Assembly: GCA_037893245.1 (NCBI GenBank)
Contig: JBAIAA010000693.1
Coordinates: forward strand, 372,001-436,000
From: Crossaster papposus
Lineage: Eukaryota; Echinodermata; Asteroidea; Velatida; Solasteridae
Direction of reading: 5' to 3'
DNA: 64,000 nt
Shown here: piece by piece, positions 33,308 through 45,178 of the stretch
Layout of the letters: the number at the start of each line of letters is the position of its first letter
Numbering within the stretch: position 1 is the stretch's first letter
Position numbers and translations under genes: made by a program
Notes under the pieces: generated by a model
The model's database searches: none
What the model was told of the DNA's origin: nothing
The model's input: only the letters and a program-made list of their open reading frames with translations

Positions 33308-35895
33308 CTGGCCATGGTGGACAGCTACACACTGACGATTTTCGTTATTGTCCATCATGTCATCTCCACAGTGGAGTATTTCATAGAGCCCCATATGTCT
33401 GACAACAGCTTTGCATAGTTTAACAATAAAGAAAGGACTACCTGAAGCACTTAACACTACAAGCAGAATTTCTCCTAGTGTCAGGTCTCCATCTATTTTT
33501 CCCAAAACAACATACATCCCTTTTGTGTACCTGGTTCCATTAACCACAATGCTGTTGCTTGATAGGCAGTCAACATGAAGATCCTCAACAGATGACACTG
33601 CTGCTTGTATAGATTCATTGTACAGTTCCATACAAAACTCCACTGCTTTATCATCTACTTGTACTGGTTTGCAAGTAATTGATGTGTTTCCAATTCGGCA
33701 AGTGATGATGTGATATTGATGAAATTCTTGCAACTCCGTACACACCACTTGAAGTAAGTGTGCTTACTTTCCATTCTCATTGTCCACAAATTAATTAGAG
33801 GCCCAAACTGCAAAATTAATTCTGGATAATGAGTTAGATAGTGATGTTTTGGCCGCAACCGTTGATCTTTAAAAACTTCCACTCGAACGCTAATGTACTC
33901 CTCTATAAGGACATTTAGATATGCGATTTGTGATTTTGTAATCTGAGGTGCACAGACGAGCTCAACAATTTTCCTCAACAGAAGAAGCAAGTTCCAGACA
34001 CAATCATCAACATCTTGTATTCTACTGAAGACAAGCATGGGTATAATACGAAGTAAAACCCAATTCTGAACTGCCTGTCCACCTAATCTCACTGCTTTTG
34101 GACTAATATTGACAGGTTTATCCAAACTTTCAGATCCATGTAGTTTGAAATTCCTTAACCTTGTATTAAATTCCTCATAGGTGAACCACTTTCTTTCCTT
34201 CACTAGATAATGTAGAAACAATACCAAGTCATACTGAACAACACCCTCAAAAAGGTCATGTCCAATACATGGAGGGAGGCCTGGATTGCACACGTGGAAA
34301 TAATTTAATTCGTTGAACACAGAATGTCTTTTCACACCTTCAACACTGTCTTGGTCCAATTCTCTAAGATGCTGCAGTGCCTCGTTGTAGTTCTGTGGAT
34401 TTCGACGTTCAGCAGCCCTATGTGACACTATATCGCCCGACACCATATTGTCACGTTGAATTTTGCAATACCTACACTGATAGAAAGCGGTACTGAAATT
34501 TTCAACGAAACCACCTAGTGAGTGGCTGCCCAGATTATCCCCAAGGATACACACAACACCTCCCCTCACATACTGACCTAACCCTATGTCGACACCATTC
34601 TCTGCTATGTCTTTGAAGTCTTTGACTATTCTTGAAAAGACTTTGTCTTGACCAAAATACTTCAAATCTGCCTCTCGACAGAGGGCAACCAGTTGAATTG
34701 GATCAATTTTTGATCGCATGGGTACAGATTTCCAAGGCAGTAGTAGACGGCAACAATTTTGTGCTTTTTCTTGGCCGATCCTAGTGGGTTTACTATTTTG
34801 AAGGCATCCTGACACAAGATAATTTTCAGTGATCCTTGCAAACGTGTGAAGAGTTCAATATTTTTAAACACACTTCCATCGGTAACATCTCTGTACACAT
34901 TTCTGGTCTCTTCCAGTGGATTTAGATACTGTTCCTTAACTATTGCATCTTGAAACAGCACCTGTAGAGTTTTCTGCACAGGAACATAGTGAAGATATTG
35001 GGAATTACCAGAATCATCTGTTCCAAGACGAATGGGTACAGGCTCAACATATGACAAGTTTCGTTTGTAATACTCTTTTCTAGTATGATGTGACCGTAAA
35101 GGGTCATTGTTTTTTCTGTTACCAGATAACATATTGTCAATGTCTTTTAGCATGGATACTATTACATCACTGTCAACACCTGTGGAAGTGAGTCTTGATT
35201 TTAAAAATGATGCTATGTTGGTTGATTGCATGTGCTGAATGCTATTAAGCTCATCAACTATGACTTGAATTGTTGATGCTGGGACATGGTATTTTGTCTG
35301 CAACCTCAGGTAGAACAATGCCATGTTTTGCACATACATCTCTTCAGCATTTTCATTTTCATCAAAGTCTTCCAGTTCATCGGCAATGAAACCTTCTTCT
35401 GAAGTCTCATCATTTGTAACCATGTTATTAACCCCCTGCAGGGGTGCTTCAATATTATTTTCTAGTTCATGTGACAATTGTGATAGAGGTACACCCGAAC
35501 GATGACATTTTGAGATATGGGAAGAGAATGACGATTTGACCCGGTACCTTTTATTACAGTTTACAAATGGACATGCCACTTCCTATCCATCACGAATGTG
35601 GATTTTGATATGAGCAACAAGATCACCAAATGAATTGCACCTTTGTTGGCAGTACTCGCAGACTGAATTCACCTCATCAATGTTGTATAGTCTCGATATC
35701 CTGTCATCTCTATGTTGCTTCTTGTGGTCTCTACTCATGTGTACTTTGAAGGAATTGAATGTTTTAAAGGTTCTATGGCATCCACTGATTCCACATGGAA
35801 AGGTAGCATTGCTGACATGCATATGAAATCGACAGTGTCTAACAAATGCCTTTGATGAAGATGAAATATGTTGGCACACGTTGCATTTAAGCATC
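33308..35895 (-). pseudogene. C2H2-finger, CMC/EnSpm-like transposase pseudogene
   Basis: Starts just after an AG acceptor (TTTTACAG) with two to four C2H2 fingers (CNVCQHISSSSKAFVRHCRFH, CGISGCHRTFKTFNSFKVH, CEYCQQRC). A long body follows: GSARKKH-like GSAKKKHKIVAVYYCLGN, then CILGDNLGSHSLGGF, then CIGHDLFEGVVQYDL (a C-x2-H motif known in CMC and hAT transposases), then PKHHYLTHYPELILQFGP and MRMESKHTYFKW. Breaks: an in-frame TAG at 35583-35585, frame shifts near 34720 and 33670, and a TTAA element at the 3' end. The family assignment is by motif only; it could be a domesticated relative. Confidence 0.6.
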
Positions 35896-35915
35896 TGTAA
35901 AATAAGGAAGATCAC

Positions 35916-36931
35916 TGCAATAATAATATTGTGATAAAAGTAATAGAGCAGGGTTTTGTTTGTTTGTTTGGTTGGTTTGGGGTTTTTTTCGGGGGGGGGG
36001 GGTTGAACTTGTCCCAGCCAAAATTTGTAAACATCTTTTTTTGGTTCTGAACAAAAATAGTTGCAAAATTAAGAAACCTACAGATGAGTTTTGTTAATTT
36101 TGTTCTCTCTTTGTCACTTGTCTTACATTTTTAGTGGCTCTGAAGTCACATCAGGCACAGTTGCTACAAGGTGAACAAATATAATTTGTTTTACATTAAC
36201 CCCTTGACGCCGGTATTAATTCTTCACTCACTGGATTAAATACACATGACAGTACAGCTGCCTTTGTCCATCAGCAGCTCCAATTCACAATAGCAGAGAT
36301 GTCAACTTTTGAATCCTGAGGATTTGTAAAGTACATTTTTGGGTCGTTTTTTGGCTTTCACGGTAGTTGACTCCAGCGAGCAGCTCAAAGCTTGTGTCGC
36401 GATATACATGATGACAAGTCGTTATATAGTCGTGTTTCATCCGTGAATTTCAGTCGAAATCCATCGGCACGGCTGGTTTAAGACTAGTGCTGTGCCGAGT
36501 TGATTACTGCGATAAAACGCATGGGGTTCACAGACAGATTTTAAAAAAATTCAGTATATCACTGCTACATCCTTTTTTAACGAATTCATGGGAAAAAAAT
36601 AGTGTGTTCGAAGCAGAATTTTCCAATTTTTTTATATTATTATTGCCCTTTTTAGGGGAGGTATTTGTTAACATCGTTTGGGTATTTGTGCACAATCTCC
36701 ACTAGAGCAACGGCACGTCAATATTAATTTTATTCGACTTTTTTTTTTCATTTTGAATACAATTGTTGTCATTGGATGATAACAATTAAGGTAAATAAAA
36801 CTTTGTTTAACTACAAAAGACAAGATGTTAAGATTGATGCAAAAACTCTTTATTTTTCGAGTGAGAAAATAGTTTCCCCCTTTTTCGAGAATGGACGGTT
36901 CAACAGCGTTTCGCAATCGCAGCCTCGAATG

Positions 36932-36964
<33 letters not shown>

Positions 36965-38320
36965 TGGTCCCCCTGCCACAAACGTCCACTGTACCCTTCA
37001 GAAAACAGTCGCCGGTACACGCGGGAATGCTAGACAGTCACGTGCAAGGTCGAGCCGAGCCGGGGTCACCACATTCATATGCAAATATTGTTTTGAAACG
37101 CATAACAACCGCAACGGAACATCGACACTGCAGCAGAGTGTCCGACGCAGCTTGCGGAATTAACCTTGAAATTTCACTTTTCATCCGAATCGTAAGTACC
37201 TTACTACGACAATCCTATTCGCGATGTGTACTACTTGTATCTCAGATGGCTTATCGAGTACTTTTGTGGCCGTTTTGAGGGTGAAATCTTATATGTTTCT
37301 TTAGGTAAACAAATTTGAAAAGTGTCATTTTGATTTAAATGTCGACATCTCAATGGGACGACCTAGGACCCTACTATCGCTAGATCATGTCCAAATGTTT
37401 AAAAAAGCGATGTAGGGTCCTACTTACTCTGATTAGAATTAAGCCTGGTTCATACTTCATGCGAATGCAAAGCAAAGTTCTACAGAGCCTAACACTACAG
37501 TAACACAGTAGTACTACTGGTCAGACATGTCGGAGGAAACTTGTCCAGTTGAGCCACATGGGCCCTAGTAATAAGCCCCATTCTGTGGTCGTATACTACA
37601 TGGACTCCCTCCGTATATGGAGTCAGTCCATACAGTATACGGCCACAGAATGGGGCTATGTTGTGACATTCACAGTCATGACAGTCAGTCATCAACCGGA
37701 TCACATTTGCACCTGCAATCGTTAGCTTTTTAGGACCAACATCGTTTTCAATTTCACCTCAAAATGGTTCGCTAATGCCCATAATCAGGGGGGGGGGGGG
37801 GGGGGGGGGGGGTAATTAACACAAACAATAAACCCGAGGGCTTACCTTGATTTTTAGATCAGTCACACCACGAAGCAAGGAACACACTGCCACGAACCAC
37901 CGCCATCACGCAGCCATAATCGTGTGCATGCCGCCCGCGCGCGCAGCGCAGACGTACGTAGACACACATCATAGACATGGAGAAAACAAAATTTATACTT
38001 TTCTGCGCGCCTGTTTCGTGGTATCTATGGAGAGCCTAATGTTCAGTATTAAAAAAACACCAATATTTTTCAAGAAAACCTGCATAAATTGAAATACAAA
38101 ACAGTGATCAAACCAAAAACGCAGTTAATACACAAAACAAGTCATTTGGTTTTTTTAACGTCAACAAAACTGATCAATTTGACGTTTTTATGAAAAGCTG
38201 TTTCGTCGAATTATTAAACATTTGGCTTTTCATACATGCACATTTCCCGCCAAAATACTGCCCAGAAAAGCCAAAGTTAGATTTTGCAGTAAATTTACGT
38301 TTTTTGGACAGTGCATGTTA
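35916..38320. other. No recognised gene
   Basis: Holds a 32-C tract (36933-36964), a 25-G tract (37788-37812) and a hairpin at 37574-37659. No coding domain seen on either strand. Confidence 0.4.
37574..37659. repeat. Long near-perfect hairpin
   Basis: Arms AGCCCCATTCTGTGGTCGTA and, reversed, AGCCCCATTCTGTGGCCGTA continue through TACT..ATGGACT toward a small loop near CTCCCTCCG. About 40 bp per arm with few mismatches. Confidence 0.85.
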
Positions 38321-38590
38321 AAATACGGAAAATTCAAAGAACTTCCAGAATTATACGGACAATACTAGGTTGCGTTTTCTAAACCTACGGATCCTTTTCC
38401 GTAAACTGTTTTTACAGCGTTACTCCGTTAAATGTTCTCTGTAAAAACGGACAATTCAAACAACTTCCGGCAAAATACGAAAAAAAGTTTACATTAGCTA
38501 AATATACGGATACTTCTCCGTAAAACTGCTTTTACGGAGAACTTCCGGAGAATTTTGTCCGTAAATTTTAGGATTTTTTTTACAGTGTAC
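38321..38590. repeat. Two imperfect ~125-bp direct repeats
   Basis: Copy 1 (38321-38446) and copy 2 (38447-38590) share the order ACGGANAATTCAAA, AACTTCC, CTAAA..TACGGAT, CTTTTCCGTAAA, TTTTTACAG. They lie directly before the Gypsy integrase fragment. Confidence 0.6.
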
Positions 38591-39440
38591 ACAGGGTCCG
38601 ACAAAGGTACTACTGGGTAGGGGTGTCGGCCGATGTGCGTTCAAAAGTACGACAATGCATAGTGTGTGCAAGGAGGAAATCGCCAGGCAAGAAACTCCGG
38701 GCTCCCCTTCAGCAATACACAGTAGGCGCACCGATGGAGAGAATCGCCCTGGACGTAATGGGTCCCCTGCCAAGGAGCGACAGAGGCAATGCGTATATAC
38801 TGGTCGTAGGAGATCCATTTACAAAGTGGATTGAGGCGTACGCACTGCCAGACCAGAAGGCACCAACCATAGCGGAAACTATAGTGGAGCAATTTATCTG
38901 CAGACATGGCTGTCCAAAGGAAATCCACAGCGACCAAGGCACGAACTTTCAGTCTGCCGTTTTCAGAGAAGTGTGCAGATTGTTAGGGATCGACCAGACG
39001 AGAACTTGCCCATTCAACCCTAAATCTGACGGGTTCATTGAAAGATTTAACCGGAGCTTGATGAATTTGGTTGGATCGTTTGTAAAGCCAGACCAGAAGG
39101 ATTGGGATGTCCAGTTGGCCTACTACCGATGGCGTACCGAAGTACAGCTCAAGAAAGCACCGGAGAATTGCCTTGCGTCATGCTTATGGGGCGGGAAATA
39201 ACACTACCACTTCATGCCCTCACAGAACTACCAGGGGACAGTGAAGATGAGCTGTCCACTGACTATGCTAAGAATCTCCGACTGAAGATGAGCGAGGCAC
39301 ATCAAAGAGCTCCGAGCAAAATGAAGATGAATCTGCGGAGGCAAAGCGCAACTATGATCGCCATATTGCGGGTAGCGAAATCCAAGCAGGAATGTGTGTA
39401 TGGATGTACAACACTGCAAGAAAGAAAGGGTTGTCTCCAT
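38591..39440 (+). pseudogene. Gypsy integrase fragment
   Basis: Begins inside the integrase zinc module (CIVCARRKSPGKK) and runs through LDVMGPLP, IHSDQGTNF and GFIERFNRSL, the catalytic acidic positions. A one-base frame break lies between 39130 and 39180, then LPMAYRSTAQEST and REITLPLHAL follow in another frame. A third frame near 39400 shows the start of the GPY/F module (VWMYN, KKGLSP), where the fragment ends. No RT, RNase H or LTR is attached. It resembles the family at 13-16 kb. Confidence 0.85.
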
Positions 39441-39479
39441 AAGAAAAGTTACTGTACAATAATAATTAATTTCCAAGTC

Positions 39480-40042
39480 ACTTGAAACAAAACAAGCATT
39501 CTAATTATAAGTTGAGTTAAACATGAATGTTTTAAGAAGGCATTTGAAGGTTTGTAAAGATTGACAGCTACGAATTTCCTGAGGCAAAGAGTTCCATAGA
39601 GTGGGGGCCGAGACTGAGAAGGCTTGGTCACCATACAATGTTCTAGTTCTTGGTATCACAAGAAGATGTTTGCCAGATGACTTTAGGTGGCGATGAAGGG
39701 AATACTGGGTGAGGAGATCCTGCAGATATGTTGGTGCACTGTCATTGAGGGCTTTCCATGTAATTAGCATTAATTTGAAGGCAACCCTCTGTTTGACTGG
39801 AAGCCAGTGAAGATTTCTCAGGACTGGAGTAATGTGTTCAAATTTCCGTGTTCGGGATAAGACACGAGCCGCAGTGTTTTGTACACGTTGAAGTTTGCGC
39901 ATGAGAGTGTTGGTGATTCCAAACAAAAGTGAGTTACAGTTCTGTGGAGCTGGGTTGAACAAAAACCATACAAATACTTATTACCATTGCTGGTTTTTCT
40001 ATACTCTGAAAGATATCTCAATGATTTTAATAAAATCCACAA
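39480..40042 (-). pseudogene. CR1/L2-like LINE reverse transcriptase 3' fragment
   Basis: Encodes the C-terminal part of a non-LTR retrotransposon protein: LQRVQNTAARVLSRTRKFEH, ITPVLRNLHWLPVKQRV, WKALNDSAPTYLQDLL and APTLWNSLPQEIRSC. These are the well-known tail motifs of CR1, L2 and related LINEs. The 5' part (endonuclease, most of RT) is missing, as is common in LINE insertions. A further frame overlaps at its upstream end, so the start is uncertain. Confidence 0.85.
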
Positions 40043-41106
40043 ACCCAGTGTTACACGTCCCTTAATTTAATGTCTAGCCCATGTGATCCAGAATCGCGTG
40101 GTCTATTAAGTATACCACATGTAGGTCTAAATACTAGGTCTATTAACCCGTTTAGGCTTTTTGGTCACTACCAATTTTAAATTACACGTATTTCTCTTAT
40201 ATTTGTGTTTTCATGCTTCACCGACTGTAATACTAGCAACCTAGCCTACACCTGCAACTAGTACCCATTAGCTTCAATTAAATTTTCAGTCTCAAGCTCC
40301 AAAGATGTTGTATACCCACCATTGTTCTCTAACTATATATGTTTATTTATTTATTTGGTTTTATTTAACCAGGTACGTAGTCCCATAAGTTATCAAAGAA
40401 CTGTTTTTCGTGGGATCAGCCCTGGGTTTACATAGACTCAAAAAAACATACATTTACAAAATACAAACAAAATTGAAAATCCCTTTGACTTCAATATTCA
40501 GGTCATTGAATTGAAATTACTTTAAAATATAATAAAAAACACAAGACATAGTTTAAACAATTTAACATAACCTGATAAAGTAAATAGTCATCAGTGTTTT
40601 ACATAAGACTTTAAAAAGCATTAATAGCAGTTTCAGTTGTGTTTATATATGGTCTGCTAAAGTCAGCTCTCGTACTCTCATATAATCGATACACGTATAC
40701 ATGTACACAAGTATACATTTTAACATGGTAAACAAGTACACTAGGGAAGGTTACGACTTACTTACGAGGCCTATAACCCATGCTTTTTCGGGAAATTTAT
40801 ATTTTGTCAGAACAGTGTGTCCTATTTTTATTTAATTGGTCAAACTAAATGCAAGACACCAGCAAACATTTCAGAAACAAAAATTGGCACGGGACGAGGA
40901 TATGATTTTAAGACAATACAGCCGGATTTGTTCCAAAAATGTTGATTAATAAACCCTATACAGCTCTCAGTCTCAGTCTAAGTCATGTATGAAACTGTAG
41001 CCCTAGTCAATACTCAGTCTAGTGCGGGGCCATTTATATGATAGACTAGGGCTCGAAATTGTAGGACATTTAGCTCCTGTGCTAGTGCTACTGCTAGCGC
41101 TAAATA
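40043..41106. other. No recognised gene
   Basis: AT-rich spacer left of the ISL2EU transposon. Nothing coding recognised. Confidence 0.4.
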
Positions 41107-41108
41107 AT

Positions 41109-41176
41109 AAGGCCTTTTCATGAAATATGCAAATGAGATGCGCGCATGCGCACAAACACCACTGGTTGGCAAGAGC
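41109..41176 (+). repeat. Left terminal inverted repeat of ISL2EU
   Basis: About 68 bases pair with 49722-49789 reversed, with mismatches only in the first ten. The arm includes GCGCGCATGCGCAC and ends near GGTTGGCAAGAG. Confidence 0.92.
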
Positions 41177-41300
41177 ACGTAAACAGTGAATAGTACGGTT
41201 ACGTTTTACTATACCGTACTCCGACGATCCGATCCGTACCGTGTAGATTTACTTCACTTGAGGGGGCTGTTTTTTGTTTACATTTCTGTTTTTTCCCACT

Positions 41301-41547
41301 ATGCCGGTGAGTTGCTGTGTACCCAACTGCACCAATCGGAAAGTAAAAGACATAACCACTGTGTCTTTTTTCCGATTCCCCAAACAAAATCGGCACAAAA
41401 GGGGGGCATGGAAGCGAGCGATAGGTAGAGGTTGGCAGTGGGAGCCGACGGGTCATGAGAGAGTTTGTAGTGATCATTTCGTGGGAGGTTGGCCGAGCGA
41501 CTTTCGGGAAGATATCAACTACCGGCCAACTCTGAACATCAAAAAGG
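41301..41547 (+). CDS. THAP domain exon of ISL2EU transposase
   Basis: Starts at an ATG and encodes a THAP DNA-binding domain of about 80 residues: CCVPNC at the N-terminus, FFRFPKQ, WKRAIGRGW and VCSDHF (the C2CH zinc ligands). Ends ...LNIKKA where a hAT element begins at 41548, so the exon's own donor site is lost or lies inside the insert. In ISL2EU transposases this domain binds the element ends. Confidence 0.85.
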
Positions 41548-43134
41548 CAGTGTTGTAGTCGAGTCACCTATGTCGAGGTCGAGTCACCTATGTCGAGTCC
41601 GAGTCCGAGTCCCGAGTCACTTGGTCCGAGTCCGAGTCCGAGTCCTGAGTCACTTGGTCCGAGTCCGAGTCCGAGTCACGAGTCACTTGGTTCGAGTCCG
41701 AGTCACGAGTCACGAGTCACTTGTTTAAATAATTAAATAGTTAAAATACTAGTTCAACCAGTTCACTTAGATGACTGGATCACTATTGATCTTTCTTTTT
41801 TTTAGGTTTTACCAATACTCCTTGCCCCTTCTCCAGAATATCTTTTAATTTTTTGTTTCTTCAAAATAACAAATTATATACTGATTTAGTTATTTCATAA
41901 AGGCAGGTAGCCAACAAGTTTTATATTTTTCGCTTGCAAAATTGGCACATCGCCCTTGATTTTAAAGTTTCGAAATTTGTTTTAAAGTTGGTGTAACCAA
42001 AAGAAACAATACGAGGAACGACAGATGCCATGGTTTAAAAATTGTTGTAGCGACTAGCGAACTGACGTGACGTGCCAACCTTTGCAGAAATTTCTGTACA
42101 AATTCCTGTTTTGTTCCTGTTTGGAACATGTTTTTATCCTGTTTTTGTACCGTAAACCAGTATTAAAACATGTTTTTATCCTGTTTAGATGAAATACCAG
42201 GGAGTATTAACCTGTTTGTTTCCTATTTGTCCCCGAACAAACCTGTTTGTTTCCTGTTTTTCCTGTTTAAATCCTGTTTTTTCCCTGCTTTTAGCCGTTC
42301 CAAATACAATCGTTTCAAACATGTTTAAAAAAACATGTTTGCAACAGGATACAAACATGTTTTATTCCTGTTTAAATTGGACGAGGGAAGCGTGTGTGGT
42401 GGATATGTGTGTGTCGACATGTGTGAAAACTGGTGCAAACAACACACAGCCATCTCAGTGCAATATACAGGCGGTGTTTTTACACGTACCAGACATGCCA
42501 GACTATGGTCAGCTTCGGTTGCGTCTATGGCTAGATCAGCACGTAATGTTTTAACATTAAAAAGAGGTAGCGATATAGCCACAGCCAGCTAAAGCCGTCA
42601 TTCGGACTCCGAAGACGAATTCCCATTTCCCTGGTAATATGCATCAAGCAGTGGCTATGGTGTTAAGGTTGACAGAATACCAGCGTTAATATTGGTGTCG
42701 TGCACAATAATGCTTTTACAGAAATATATCCCAGTGTTATTATGTGTATTGAACATACACATGTACATGTACGTGCGCTGTACACTACATGGCCATAGCA
42801 ACACAGTAATCACGAACACTATTACTTGCAACATCAGTGTAACTGCTTATTCCGTGTGCTAAACGTTAATATACCTCCATGTGCATGACAATCGGATCAT
42901 TGGAATTGTTTTTAATATTTACAACAAAATAAAAAAGGTATTGTTGGTGAAAATACGTGACTCGAGTCACGAGTCCTCGAGGTCAAGTCCGAGTCATGGT
43001 AGTCGAGTCCGAGTCCGAGTCCGAGTCCGAGTCCGAGTCTTTTGCCGACGTGACTCGAGTCGAGTCCGAGTCACCAAAATTGTGACTCGAGACGGACTCG
43101 AGTTCGAGTCCTGGACTCGAGTCATACAACTCTG
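41548..43134. mobile_element. Nested hAT-type element, GAGTC-rich
   Basis: Begins CAGTGTTGTAGTCGAGTC and ends, reversed, CAGAGTTGTATGACTCGAG, so it has CAG-type inverted ends. Both subterminal regions are packed with GAGTCC/GAGTCA repeats. The middle (42090-42375) repeats CCTGTTT words. No 8-bp target duplication was found and no transposase. It splits the THAP exon from the rest of the ISL2EU transposase. Confidence 0.7.
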
Positions 43135-43381
43135 ATTTCTATGTATAATAGGGAAAACCACTGTATTAAATGAACCTACATTCTTATTTTTTTAAGACAC
43201 AAATAAACCACAAGGTAGACTGACTAGGTAAATTTGCATATATTTAAAGTGAACTTTTTTAACATGACATTTTTCTCTGCTTTTAATGTGGATAATAAAA
43301 GATTTTATTGCTGATGGTGGAAAACAGTAAAGATGTATTTGTAATTACATGATTTAAATTACATTTTGTGTACAAAAATAG

Positions 43382-43547
43382 AATACTGAAGAGGAGAAGA
43401 AAGAGATTCAGGCAGAGAATCGAGCTAGAGAAACAGCTGCTGCCCTTCAAGCGTCACTGCACTTGCACAGCTACAGCCAACTGTCTGGGTCAACTTGTTT
43501 TGTGGCTGAAGATGATCAATGCCATAGCACATCAGAAATACGACAAG
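43382..43547 (+). CDS. Linker exon of ISL2EU transposase
   Basis: Bounded by AATAG and AAG/GTTTGT. One frame reads EEEKKEIQAENRARETAAAL, a charged coiled-coil-like stretch, then SQLSGSTCFVAEDDQ. It probably joins the THAP and DDE parts; another frame is also open, so the frame is inferred. Confidence 0.45.
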
Positions 43548-44165
43548 GTTTGTTGTTCACATATTATAAATCATCAAGTTTGTTGATACATTTAATAAAT
43601 GCAGTAGATATCGTTATGGCAGTCAGAGATCTGAATCCCTGACATGCCCAGCCTGACATTGACAATATTCTAGACCTTTTACTCTTGGAACTTGACTATC
43701 AAATAGTCAGGTTGCAAGAGCGATATCCAGATATTATTGATGTCTGGGAATCAGATCACTGAATGACGTATTACGATAGCCACTGCGTTTAAACTAAATT
43801 TCACCATAAAGTTGTTATTGTACAGACATGCACAAGAAAATAATTTATTTTGACCAGGATTTTTCCTTTTGTACCAATTGAGCTTATATTTAGAGAAAAA
43901 ATACTGTTTGTTTTGTTTTGGGTGCTGTACCACATCTTCATTCCTAATGTTATAACATGGGTGGTTTTAAGGTGTACCTTCTAAGAAATTTGTTGCACCC
44001 TGCATACTTTCTAGCAAATTAGACTCAAGTTTAATAACGTATGGTCTCCGTGCATGCGTACCCCTTTGATGGCAAGAAAGGGAGAGTTGGGGAGTCACTA
44101 TCGATGCCATCTTGCCTGACTACAATCTAGAGTGACAAACTGTTTTTTTAATTAACCCTTTACAG

Positions 44166-45178
44166 AAATCCAAGTTGAGGATGAAGAAAAGAAAGTACTG
44201 AAAGAGGAAGTGGGAAGACTGTCTAAACAAGTGGAGGAACTAAAATAAAGAGAAAGTCGACACACCTGGTCAACAGACAAGATCAAAGAGAACAACACAA
44301 ATACAAGGTTTTATACTGGCTTGCCAAATTGGGCAACATTTGTATGGTTGTTTAATCTTCTGTTACCATTCACAAGTAATATGCGTTACTATGGATCGGG
44401 TGATAAAGATAGTGAAAGAACTAGAAGACAAATGTCACTTCCCCTTCAGGATCAACTTTTTGCAACGTTGATGAGATTAAAAGTTGGATTATTTTTAACT
44501 GACCTTTCTGATCGTTTTAACATATCACTTTCTCAGATGTCTCGAATAGTAACTACTTGGATATTTTTGATGGAAAAAGTTCTAGCTCCTCTGAATCCTT
44601 CACCTGATATTAATACCATTAATCAGACACTACCCAAGCAATTTTCCCAATTTCATAATGCAAGATTCATCATAGATTGCACTGAACTCTTCATAGAAAC
44701 TCCCTCCAACTTCACAGCTCAATCACTAACGTGGAGTTCATACAAGCACCACAACACTGTACAATTTCTCATTGGAATATCTCCAACAGGTCAGATAACG
44801 TTTATCAGTGATGCCTGGGGAGGCAGAACATCAGATCGAACAATTACTGAAAAATGTGGTTTTCTGTCTGTTCTCAAAAAAGCAGATCTTGTTTTAGCAG
44901 ACAAAGGATTCACAGTTGGTGATCTAATTAATAAACAAGGTGCATTTTTTAATATTCCCCCTTTTCTTGACAGTAAGTCTAGGCAATTTATAGTTGATCA
45001 AGTTCATGAAACCCAAAATATTGCTAAAGTAAGAATTCATATAGAACGTGCTATTGGTAGAGTTAAACAGTTCCATATTTTAGACCCAAATATTCCCCTT
45101 TCTATGAAGAGTTCCATTAATACAATTGTTAAAGTTTGTTGTTTTTTGTCAAATTTGTCAGAGCCACTTGTGTCTTGA
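44166..45178 (+). pseudogene. DDE transposase exon of ISL2EU (DDE_Tnp_4-like)
   Basis: Starts after TTTACAG with a short coiled coil (VLKEEVGRLSKQVEEL), then an in-frame TAA at 44246-44248, then the conserved RFYTGLPNWATF, LPLQDQLFATLMRLKVG and FNISLSQMSRI helix-turn-helix region. The catalytic part shows FIIDCTELFIE, SDAWGGRTSDR, LVLADKGF and HIERAIGRVK, the DDE residues of DDE_Tnp_4/Harbinger-type transposases. Ends at TGA. The stop and the nested hAT element make this copy unable to give a full transposase. Confidence 0.88.

Noticed and set aside
16066-38590. One Gypsy element spanning 13-39 kb, split by later insertions
   Set aside because: The gag-RT part ends inside RT and the integrase part starts inside integrase with RNase H missing, and 22.5 kb of unrelated sequence including host-like exons lies between. 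Two separate fragments is simpler.
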